14,742 nt of DNA from assembly GCA_024710825.1 (NCBI GenBank), contig JANJUA010000087.1, forward strand, positions 1-14,742, read 5' to 3'. A program made the translations under genes and the position numbers. A model generated the notes under the pieces. It was not told where the DNA came from. It did not search any database and saw only the letters and a program-made list of their open reading frames with translations. Shown here piece by piece: positions 7,613 to 14,742 of this stretch (positions are counted from its first letter, which is position 1; the number at the start of each line of letters is the position of its first letter). The DNA is from Solirubrobacteraceae bacterium (GTDB lineage Bacteria; Actinomycetota; Thermoleophilia; Solirubrobacterales; Solirubrobacteraceae).

Positions 7613-8574
7613 CGTCCCCCGCGGCGGGCAGAATGGAGCACATGGCCACCACCGAGCAGGCAGCCGAGCGATCGGTCAGGCCGTTCGCCGACTCGCGCCT
7701 GGAGGATCTCGTGGTCATCACGGGCTTCTCCGGCGCCGGCAAGTCGACCGCCATGCAGGTCTTCGAGGACGCCGGCTACTTCTGCGTCGACAACCTGCCG
7801 CCCGAGATGATCCGCGGCCTGATGGAGCTGTTCGTCCACGAGGGCTCGAAGGTCGAGCGGGCGGCCGTGGTGTCCGACGTGCGCGGGGGCGCCTACTTCG
7901 AGACGCTCGTCGCCGTGCTCGAGGACCTGGCCGCGCTCGGGCTGCGCCATCGGGTGCTGTTCCTCGACGCCGACGAGCAGACGCTGCTCACGCGCTACAA
8001 GGAGACGCGCCGTCGCCACCCGCTGGCGCCCGGCGGGAGCGTGACGGCGGGCATCGCCGAGGAGAGGGCGATCCTGGGCGCCCTGCACGAGCACGCCGAC
8101 GTCGTCATCGACACGAGCGGGCTGACGGGCGCGATGCTGCGCCGGCGAATCGCCGACGAGTTCCTGCCGCGCGAGAAGTCGACGCGGCTGGCGGTGAGGT
8201 TCGCGAGCTTCGGCTTCAAGCACGGGCCGGCGCGCGACGCGGACCTCGTCTTCGACGTGCGCTTCCTGCCCAACCCGCATTACGTGCCCGAGCTGCGGCC
8301 GTTGACCGGCCACGACGAGCGCGTCGTCGAGTACGTGGCCCGCGAGGGCAAGCTCGACGAGTTCTACTCGCATCTCGAGCCGCTGCTGGACTTCCTGGTC
8401 CCCCAGTACGTCGCCGAGGGAAAGGCGCACCTGGTGGTGGCGATCGGCTGCACCGGCGGCCGGCACCGCTCGGTCGCGATCGCCGAGCACCTGGCCGAGC
8501 GCTACCGGGCGCGCGACGACGTCTGGGTCGAGGTCGGCCACCGCGACGTGGACAAGGCCCCCAAGGGCCCGTAG
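7609..8574 (+). CDS. rapZ: RapZ/YvcJ-family nucleotide-binding regulatory protein
   Basis: P-loop protein that binds nucleotides. In Escherichia coli RapZ is an RNase adapter controlling glmZ small-RNA decay, and in Bacillus the homologue is YvcJ. The actinobacterial role is less clear. At 321 residues it has the Walker A motif GFSGAGKS (39-46), the conserved YFCVDNLPPEM segment (57-67), FLDADEQTLLTRYKETRRRHPL (118-138), and the C-terminal hallmark elements SFGFKHGP (200-207), FDVRFLPNPHY (215-225) and GCTGGRHRSVAIAEHLAE (280-297). ATG 7609 overlaps the uvrC TGA as ATGA, suggesting translational coupling. In-frame ATGs at 7633 and 7642 are possible alternatives, and GGAG lies just 3 bases before 7642. 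The uvrC-rapZ pairing is common in Gram-positive bacteria. The usual next genes, yvcK and whiA, are absent here. Confidence 0.94.
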   Translation: MTSPAAGRMEHMATTEQAAERSVRPFADSRLEDLVVITGFSGAGKSTAMQVFEDAGYFCVDNLPPEMIRGLMELFVHEGSKVERAAVVSDVRGGAYFETLVAVLEDLAALGLRHRVLFLDADEQTLLTRYKETRRRHPLAPGGSVTAGIAEERAILGALHEHADVVIDTSGLTGAMLRRRIADEFLPREKSTRLAVRFASFGFKHGPARDADLVFDVRFLPNPHYVPELRPLTGHDERVVEYVAREGKLDEFYSHLEPLLDFLVPQYVAEGKAHLVVAIGCTGGRHRSVAIAEHLAERYRARDDVWVEVGHRDVDKAPKGP

Positions 8575-8579
8575 CGCCG

Positions 8580-8939
8580 ATGCTGCACCACGTCGGGTTC
8601 GAGGTCTCCGACCTCGAGCGCAGCGCCCGGTTCTACGACGCCGTCTTCTTCGCCCTTGGCGTCCGCCGCATGCACGACGCCCCCGCCGCCGTCGCCTACG
8701 GCGTGATGGAGCCGACTTTCTGGATCGTCGCGCGCGACCGCGCGCCGGCGCCCTCCTACGGGCACGTGGCGCTGCGCGCGAGCGGCCGCCCGGCGGTCGA
8801 CGCGGCCTTCGCCGCCGGCATCGCCCGGGGCGGCCGCAGCGACGGCCCGCCCGGCCCCCGGCCCCGCTACGGGCCTCGAACGTACGCCGCCTACCTGCGC
8901 GATCCGGACGGGCTTCGCGTCGAGCTGGTGGCCGACTGA
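8580..8939 (+). CDS. VOC-superfamily (glyoxalase/dioxygenase-fold) protein
   Basis: Small cytoplasmic protein of 119 residues with one vicinal-oxygen-chelate domain built from two babbab modules. The first module begins LHHVGFEVSDLERSARFYDAV, a typical glyoxalase-fold opening with H4 as candidate metal ligand. The second module has YGHVAL (H62) and ends in YLRDPDGLRVELVAD, where E115 is the usual final ligand. The family includes glyoxalases, dioxygenases and antibiotic-resistance proteins that bind a divalent metal as dimers. The substrate cannot be told from sequence. The start lies 5 bases after the rapZ stop, with AAGGG 12 bases upstream, so it is probably cotranscribed with uvrC-rapZ. 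It sits in the position that yvcK and whiA hold in many actinobacteria, but is unrelated to either. Confidence 0.85.
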   Translation: MLHHVGFEVSDLERSARFYDAVFFALGVRRMHDAPAAVAYGVMEPTFWIVARDRAPAPSYGHVALRASGRPAVDAAFAAGIARGGRSDGPPGPRPRYGPRTYAAYLRDPDGLRVELVAD

Positions 8940-11106
<2,167 letters not shown>

Positions 11107-11110
<4 letters not shown>

Positions 11111-11865
11111 GCCGTACCCCGTACATCGCCGGCAACTGGAAGATGTTCAAGACGATCGCCGAGGCCGAGGTCTTCGTCAGCGGGCTGCTGCCGCGGCTCG
11201 GAGACGTTGACGGCGTCGACGTCGCGCTGTGCGTCCCGTACACCGCGCTCGGCGCGGTCGTCGACTCGACGCGCGGGTCGCGTGTCGAGGTCTACGCCCA
11301 GAACATGCACTGGGCGGCCGAGGGCGCGTACACCGGCGAGGTGTCGGCGGCGATGCTCAACGAGCTGGACGTCCACGGCGCGCTGCTCGGGCACTCCGAG
11401 CGGCGTGAGCTGTTCGGCGAGACCGACCGGGCGCTGCAGCAGAAGGTGCCGGCGGCGCTGGAGGCCGGCCTCGCTCCGATGCTGTGCGTCGGCGAGACCG
11501 AGGAGGAGCGCGAGGCGGGCGACACCGAGCGCAAGCTGCGCCACCAGGTCCAGGAGGGCCTGGAGAAGGTGCCCGTCGAGCGCCTCGCGGAGGTCACGAT
11601 CGCCTACGAGCCGATCTGGGCGATCGGCACGGGCCAGGTCGCGACGCCCGAGCAGGCGCAGGAGGCGATCGCGTTCGTCCGGGCGCTCGTCGCCGGCTTC
11701 GACCGGGAGGCGGCCGAGCGGGTGCGCGTGCTGTACGGCGGCTCGGTCAAGGCCGAGAACGCGGCCGAGCTGCTCGCGCTTCCCGACGTCGACGGCGCGC
11801 TCGTCGGCGGCGCCTCGCTGGATCCGGCGTCGTTCGCGGCGATCGTGGACGCAGCCCGAGGATGA
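11107..11865 (+). CDS. tpiA: Triosephosphate isomerase
   Basis: Interconverts dihydroxyacetone phosphate and glyceraldehyde 3-phosphate; a homodimeric TIM barrel. The 252-residue protein has all catalytic residues: N10 and K12 in AGNWKM, H96 in LLGHSERR, and E168 in the signature AYEPIWAIGTG (167-177). The phosphate-gripping loops are VLYGGSVKAEN (208-218) and GALVGGASLDP (230-240). The GTG start is set by GGAGG seven bases upstream and by the GTGA overlap with pgk. The stop overlaps gpmI as ATGA. In many actinobacteria secG follows tpiA; here gpmI does. Confidence 0.98.
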
Positions 11866-13325
11866 GCTCGGGCAGTCCCGTCTGTCTCGTCGTCCTCGAC
11901 GGCTGGGGGCTGGCGCCCGTCGGCCCGGGCAACGCGATCTCGCAGGCGCGCACGCCGGTCATGGACCGGCTGTGGGAGACGTTCCCGCACGCGCGCCTGC
12001 GCACCAGCGGGCCGGACGTCGGGCTCCCCGAGGGGCAGATGGGCAACTCCGAGGTGGGGCACCTGAACCTCGGCGCCGGGGCGATCGTCAAGCAGGATCT
12101 CCTGCGCATCGACGAGGAGCTCGGCGGCGGCGGACCGGTGACCAACGAGGTGCTGCGCCGCGCGATGGGCGGCGCGGAGCGGGTGCATCTCATCGGGCTG
12201 GTCAGCGACGGCGGCGTGCACTCCTCGATCGAGCACCTCGAGGCGCTCGTGGGCCTGGGCCGCGAGCTCGGCGTGCCGGACCTCGTCGTCCACGCCTTCA
12301 CCGACGGGCGCGACACCTCGCCGACCGGCGGGGTGGGGTACCTGGCGCGCGTCGAGGCCTGGGAGGGAGCGCGGGTCGGCACCGTCGTCGGGCGCTACTA
12401 CGCGATGGACCGCGATCGGCGCGCCGAGCGGACCGAGGCGGCGCGCGCGCTGCTCGTCGACGGCGTGGCCGCCCACCACGTCGAGCGGGCCTCGGATGCG
12501 GCCCGGGAGGCCTACGAGCGCGGCGAGACCGACGAGTTCATCGCGCCGACCACGGTCGGCGGCGAGGCGCGGATCCGCCCGCGCGACGTCGTGATCGCCT
12601 GCAACTTCCGCCCGGACCGGATGCGCCAGCTCACGGAGGCTCTGGCCCACGAGCCGTCGCGCTACGTGACGATGACCCAGTACGTCGAGGGCTGGCCGTA
12701 TCCGGTCGCGTTCCCGCCGCACCGGCCGCAGACGACGCTGCCGGCGGTGGTGGCCGCGCGCGGGCTGCGTCAGCTCCACGTCGCGGAGACGGAGAAGTAC
12801 CCGCACGTCACGTACTTCTTCGGCGGCGGAGAGGAGGCTCCGTACGAGGGCGAGCGGCGCGAGCTGGTCGACTCGCCGCGCGACGTGCCGACCTACGACC
12901 ACAAGCCGGAGATGAGCGCGCCGGCGGCGGCCGCGGCGTTCACGGCGGCCTGGCGCGAGGACGAGCCGGCGTTCGGGATCATCAACTTCGCCAACGCCGA
13001 CATGGTCGGCCATACGGGCGTCATCCCGGCGGCCGTACGCGCCGTCGAGACGGTCGACCGCTGCCTCGGCGAGGTCGTCGCGGCGGTCGAGGCGCGCGGC
13101 GGCGTGTGCGTCGTCACCGCCGACCACGGCAACGCCGACCACATGCTGGAGCCTGACGGCGCGCCCAACACGGCGCACTCGCTCAACCCGGTGCCGTTCG
13201 TCGTGACGCGCCACGGCGTGGCGCTGCGCGACGAGGGCGTGCTGGCGGACGTGGCCCCCACGGTGCTCGAGCTGCTCGGCATCCCGCAGCCGGCGGAGAT
13301 GACCGGGCGGTCGATGCTGGCCTGA
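11862..13325 (+). CDS. gpmI: 2,3-bisphosphoglycerate-independent phosphoglycerate mutase
   Basis: Converts 3-phosphoglycerate to 2-phosphoglycerate without a cofactor, using two metal ions and a phosphoserine intermediate. The protein has 487 residues, slightly short of the usual 505-515. Key residues are intact: D13 (VLDGWG), catalytic S63 (GNSEVGH), H120 (GGVHSS), TDGRD (147-151), R178 and R184 (GRYYAMDRD), NFRPDR (248-253), K312 (EKYPHVT), D380 and H384 (NADMVGH), D421-H422 (TADHGNADH) and H439. The motif following MDRD is RRAER, where family members usually have an aromatic residue (RWER or RWDR) in place of the Ala. Last gene of the operon. The ATGA overlap with tpiA and a GAGG directly abutting the start suggest translation by reinitiation. 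Confidence 0.96.
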   Translation: MSSGSPVCLVVLDGWGLAPVGPGNAISQARTPVMDRLWETFPHARLRTSGPDVGLPEGQMGNSEVGHLNLGAGAIVKQDLLRIDEELGGGGPVTNEVLRRAMGGAERVHLIGLVSDGGVHSSIEHLEALVGLGRELGVPDLVVHAFTDGRDTSPTGGVGYLARVEAWEGARVGTVVGRYYAMDRDRRAERTEAARALLVDGVAAHHVERASDAAREAYERGETDEFIAPTTVGGEARIRPRDVVIACNFRPDRMRQLTEALAHEPSRYVTMTQYVEGWPYPVAFPPHRPQTTLPAVVAARGLRQLHVAETEKYPHVTYFFGGGEEAPYEGERRELVDSPRDVPTYDHKPEMSAPAAAAAFTAAWREDEPAFGIINFANADMVGHTGVIPAAVRAVETVDRCLGEVVAAVEARGGVCVVTADHGNADHMLEPDGAPNTAHSLNPVPFVVTRHGVALRDEGVLADVAPTVLELLGIPQPAEMTGRSMLA

Positions 13326-13342
13326 GAAGGGCGGCGGCCCGT

Positions 13343-13379
13343 CGGCTCCGGACTGGGTCAGGGTCGCTATGGGGAGCCG
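13343..13379 (+). terminator. Possible terminator hairpin after gpmI, no T-run
   Basis: CGGCTCC (13343-13349) and GGAGCCG (13373-13379) form a perfect 7-bp stem around a 23-base loop, starting about 18 bases after the gpmI stop. A second short repeat, CGGCGG-A-CCGCCG (13378-13390), overlaps its 3' arm. There is no T-run, as is common in high-GC actinobacteria, so termination by this hairpin is only a suggestion. Confidence 0.35.
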
Positions 13380-13402
13380 GCGGACCGCCGCGGTGCGTTC
13401 CA

Positions 13403-13447
13403 GGGGAGGATGCGCACAAGAATGATGCGCCGCGATCCTGAAGCCCC
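13403..13447 (+). ncRNA. Interrupted 13-bp stem-loop in the gpmI-membrane protein gap
   Basis: GGGG (13403-13406) pairs with CCCC (13444-13447), AGGAT (13407-13411) with ATCCT (13435-13439), and GCGC (13412-13415) with GCGC (13427-13430). Two four-base bulges on the 3' side and an 11-base AT-richer loop complete it. It could be a terminator, a leader element or part of a small RNA. I cannot match it to a known riboswitch class by eye. Confidence 0.25.
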
Positions 13448-13482
13448 GGTCAAGATGAGGTGAAGGATTCGTCAGGGGTCCG

Positions 13483-13503
13483 TACGATGCCGGGCGTGCC
13501 CGG
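13483..13503 (+). promoter_or_regulatory. TACGAT -10-like box followed by a 14-bp palindrome
   Basis: TACGAT (13483-13488) is a good actinobacterial -10 hexamer. The perfect inverted repeat CCGGGC-GT-GCCCGG (13490-13503) lies where transcription would begin, an operator-like arrangement. The box overlaps the chosen ATG 13487. If the promoter is real, translation would start leaderless at GTG 13496 instead. There is no convincing -35 box. Confidence 0.3.
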
Positions 13504-13972
13504 TCCTCGGTCCCGCACCGTCCAGGTCGCACAGCGGCGTAGGTCGCTCGTGAAGCTGCTCGTCGCGCTGCTGATCGCGCGGATGGTCGTCACCGTCGCC
13601 GACATCGCCGAGTCGCACCTGAGCTGGTTCTCCGCTCTGATCTCGGCCGCGGTCGCGGTCGAGGCGTGGCGCGCATGGCGGGTGGCGAGGGCGGCGCGGC
13701 AGTCCGGCGCCGCCGTCGAGCCGATCCCGGACTCGGGCTGGGATCGCTTCCTGCGGCCGATCGAGCATCGCGGACCCGCGATCCTCTACGCGCTCGCGGC
13801 GATCTTCGCGGTCGCCTACGTGGCGCTGGCCGTCGCCGGGACGTCGCGGGAGACGCTCATGGACGTCACCGCCGTCGTGCGCGAGGCGACCACGATCTGC
13901 TTCGTCGTGGTCATCGTCGCCGGCTACCAGTCCGTCAAGGAGCGGCCGAACCCCGCCGACGTGGCGGCGTAG
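13487..13972 (+). CDS. Predicted four-helix membrane protein of unknown function
   Basis: I do not recognise the family. The 161-residue protein begins with a basic cytoplasmic stretch (RSRTVQVAQRRRS). Four likely TM helices follow: about 21-40 (LVKLLVALLIARMVVTVADI), 47-66 (two WRxWR-like residues near its end), 96-117 (AILYALAAIFAVAYVALAVAG) and 131-148 (TTICFVVVIVAGY). The loop between helices 2 and 3 is about 30 residues and charged (PIPDSGWDRFLRPIEHR). The tail is short and polar. ATG 13487 was chosen because AGGGG lies 8 bases upstream. GTG 13460 (longer) and GTG 13496 (shorter, possibly leaderless) are in frame. Continuous hydrophobic segments and the lack of a comparable frame on the other strand support coding. 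Neighbours give no functional clue. Confidence 0.7.
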   Translation: MPGVPGPRSRTVQVAQRRRSLVKLLVALLIARMVVTVADIAESHLSWFSALISAAVAVEAWRAWRVARAARQSGAAVEPIPDSGWDRFLRPIEHRGPAILYALAAIFAVAYVALAVAGTSRETLMDVTAVVREATTICFVVVIVAGYQSVKERPNPADVAA

Positions 13973-13992
13973 CGCCGTCGCGCCGTCGCGCC
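13972..13992 (+). repeat. 8-bp tandem repeat GCGCCGTC, about 2.6 copies
   Basis: Two full units GCGCCGTC (13972-13979 and 13980-13987) and a partial GCGCC follow the stop codon of the membrane protein directly, just upstream of the MarR gene's -10-like box. It may be simple slippage or a direct-repeat binding site. Confidence 0.5.
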
Positions 13993-13996
13993 ACCT

Positions 13997-14005
13997 TGCT
14001 ACGGT
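13997..14005 (+). promoter_or_regulatory. Candidate extended -10 promoter of the marR-like gene
   Basis: TTGCTACGGT contains TG-N-TACGGT, an extended -10 arrangement, 25 bases before ATG 14031. Transcription would begin near 14012, leaving a leader of about 20 bases. No -35 box is evident, as expected for an extended -10 site. Confidence 0.4.
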
Positions 14006-14030
14006 CGTCGCGCCGCGAACGACTCCGCGC

Positions 14031-14492
14031 ATGGCCTCGACGACCACGACCAGCCTCCTGTCCCCTCGTGAGCTTCGCGCCTGGCGAGGCCTGCTGCGGG
14101 TGCACGCCACCCTCGTGAAGGCGCTCGACGCCGAGCTGGAGAGCGCCCACGGGCTGAGCCTCACCTCCTACGAGGTGCTGCTGTTCCTCGGCGATGCTCC
14201 CGAGGGGCGCCTGCGCATGCACGATCTCGCGTCGAGCGTGCTGCTGAGCCGCAGCGGTCTGACGCGGCTCGCCGATCGCCTCCAGCGCGACGGCCTGATC
14301 GAGCGCAAGGCGTGCGCGTCGGACGCGCGCGGGTCGTTCGCCGTCATCACCCCGGCCGGTCGCGAGAAGCTCGCGGTCGCCCGCGCGACGCACCTCGACG
14401 GCGTGCGTCGCCATTTCCTCTCCCACCTGTCGCCGGAGCAGCAGGACGCGCTCGGCGACACGTGGGCGCGCATCGTCTCCGGCTCGGCCTGA
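14031..14492 (+). CDS. MarR-family transcriptional regulator
   Basis: Dimeric winged-helix DNA-binding protein of 153 residues, normal for MarR. Helices at about 12-40 and 117-150 form the dimerisation part. The winged helix covers about 41-115: GLSLTSYEVLLFLGDAPEGRL (a typical MarR opening), MHDLASSVLLSRSGLTRLADRLQRDGLI with the recognition helix at about 72-88, and the wing DARGSFAVITPAGR containing the DxRG motif (98-101). A single Cys95 lies next to the wing; whether it senses oxidants is unknown. There is no clear ribosome binding site before ATG 14031. No transporter or enzyme gene is divergent from it, so its target cannot be named. The neighbouring hsp20 is on the same strand with its own strong promoter. 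Confidence 0.92.
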   Translation: MASTTTTSLLSPRELRAWRGLLRVHATLVKALDAELESAHGLSLTSYEVLLFLGDAPEGRLRMHDLASSVLLSRSGLTRLADRLQRDGLIERKACASDARGSFAVITPAGREKLAVARATHLDGVRRHFLSHLSPEQQDALGDTWARIVSGSA

Positions 14493-14561
14493 CCCGCGCC
14501 CTCTCGCCACGGGGGCTTGGGCGTACGGGTGTGTCTCATGCTGCGCGCGTAGTGCAGAAGA

Positions 14562-14582
14562 CTTGACAGGAAGTGACTGAGA
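14562..14582 (+). promoter_or_regulatory. Degenerate HAIR-like (HspR operator) element at the hsp20 promoter
   Basis: CTTGACA-N7-ACTGAGA resembles the HspR-associated inverted repeat CTTGAGT-N7-ACTCAAG, with 5 of 7 and 4 of 7 matches and the exact spacer length. It covers the -35 box. HspR repression of hsp20-type genes through HAIR is established in actinobacteria. Applying it here is inference, because the 3' half-site is weak and the -35 consensus explains part of the match. Confidence 0.4.
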
Positions 14583-14592
14583 TTTCTATACT
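14563..14592 (+). promoter_or_regulatory. Strong housekeeping-type promoter of hsp20
   Basis: TTGACA (14563-14568) is a perfect -35 consensus, separated by 18 bases from TATACT (14587-14592), a near-perfect -10. Transcription should start near 14599, giving a leader of roughly 33 bases. This AT-rich stretch stands out from the GC-rich surroundings. Confidence 0.85.
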
Positions 14593-14619
14593 GTGAGCCA
14601 CCAGGATCAACCGACTGAC

Positions 14620-14625
14620 AGGAGG
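14620..14625 (+). promoter_or_regulatory. Ribosome binding site of hsp20
   Basis: AGGAGG is a full Shine-Dalgarno match with a 6-base spacer to ATG 14632. It is the strongest ribosome binding site in the window and fixes the start. Confidence 0.85.
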
Positions 14626-14631
14626 CCACAC

Positions 14632-14742
14632 ATGGCGCTTGTTCGCTGGGAGCCGGTGACCATGAACCGGCTGCTCACCAACCTCTTCGACACCCCGACC
14701 GGCACCGCGGGCCCCGCCCGGCGCTGGATCCCCGCGATGGAC
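14632..14742 (+). CDS. Hsp20/alpha-crystallin small heat-shock protein, N-terminus (3' partial)
   Basis: Only 37 residues are inside the window; the gene continues past the end. The opening MALVRWEP, then MNRLL..LFDTP and RRWIPAMD, is characteristic of the N-terminal arm of bacterial Hsp20 proteins of the HSP18/Acr type, in which the alpha-crystallin domain would follow. These are ATP-independent holdase chaperones forming large oligomers that bind unfolding proteins. A consensus promoter and an ideal ribosome binding site directly upstream fit a highly inducible stress gene. The alpha-crystallin domain itself is not visible, so the call rests on the N-terminal pattern and promoter context. 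Confidence 0.8.
   Translation, partial: MALVRWEPVTMNRLLTNLFDTPTGTAGPARRWIPAMD

Noticed and set aside
7024..8541. Long minus-strand frames opposite uvrC and rapZ
   Set aside because: Both overlap well-identified genes with intact motifs; the translations are low-complexity and domain-free.
8556..8569. GGCCC-CCAA-GGGCC hairpin at the rapZ 3' end as a terminator
   Set aside because: Only 5 bp, inside coding sequence, without a T-run; the next gene starts a few bases later and is probably cotranscribed.
8877..8890. CGAACGTACG as a possible SOS/LexA box
   Set aside because: Only one half-site fits the actinobacterial GAAC...GTTC pattern and it lies within the VOC coding sequence, not at a promoter.
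14031..14742. MarR regulator controlling the adjacent hsp20 gene as a two-gene stress switch
   Set aside because: The genes are on the same strand with separate promoters and no repeated operator shared by both; adjacency alone is not enough.

Overview
This window looks like a chromosomal segment of a high-GC actinobacterium. I infer the class Thermoleophilia (Solirubrobacterales-like). Reasons are the strong G/C preference at third codon positions, frequent GTG starts, TANNNT-type -10 boxes, an actinobacterial type of RecQ, and a uvrC-rapZ...gap-pgk-tpiA gene order typical of Actinobacteria. The placement is inference, not a database result.

Layout. Positions 1-168 hold the end of a small two-helix membrane protein. 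An HDOD-GGDEF fusion protein follows (239-1663), then an RND-type MMPL exporter (1757-4099). The exporter converges on recQ (4096-5718, minus strand), and the two share the bases CTAG. recQ diverges from uvrC (5744-7612) across only 25 bp. uvrC overlaps rapZ (7609-8574). A small VOC/glyoxalase-fold gene (8580-8939) sits where many actinobacteria carry yvcK (cofD-like) and whiA. After a 54-bp gap with a plausible promoter and ribosome binding site comes the glycolytic operon gap-pgk-tpiA-gpmI (8994-13325), in which every junction is a 4-base GTGA or ATGA overlap. A structured intergenic stretch (13326-13486) leads to a four-helix membrane protein of unknown function (13487-13972), a MarR-type regulator (14031-14492), and a strong promoter driving a small heat-shock protein of the Hsp20 family that runs off the window end (14632-14742).

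How the genes work together. gap, pgk, tpiA and gpmI cover triose phosphate interconversion and the oxidation and mutase steps of lower glycolysis, and the overlaps suggest coupled synthesis. recQ and uvrC are both DNA-repair genes placed back to back. RapZ is a P-loop regulator that commonly travels with uvrC. The remaining genes (HDOD-GGDEF, MMPL, DUF-like membrane protein, MarR, Hsp20) are individually placed signalling, transport and stress genes with no obvious joint pathway.

I found no RNA genes, CRISPR, insertion sequences, prophage or attachment sites, and no gene-free stretch above 300 bases. I did not find a convincing new multi-gene system. The observations I consider most worth checking are the rearranged RecQ C-terminus, the loss or replacement of yvcK-whiA, the extra hydrophobic insert in the MMPL protein, the degenerate GGDEF site, and the regulatory DNA around 13400-13503 and 14562-14592.
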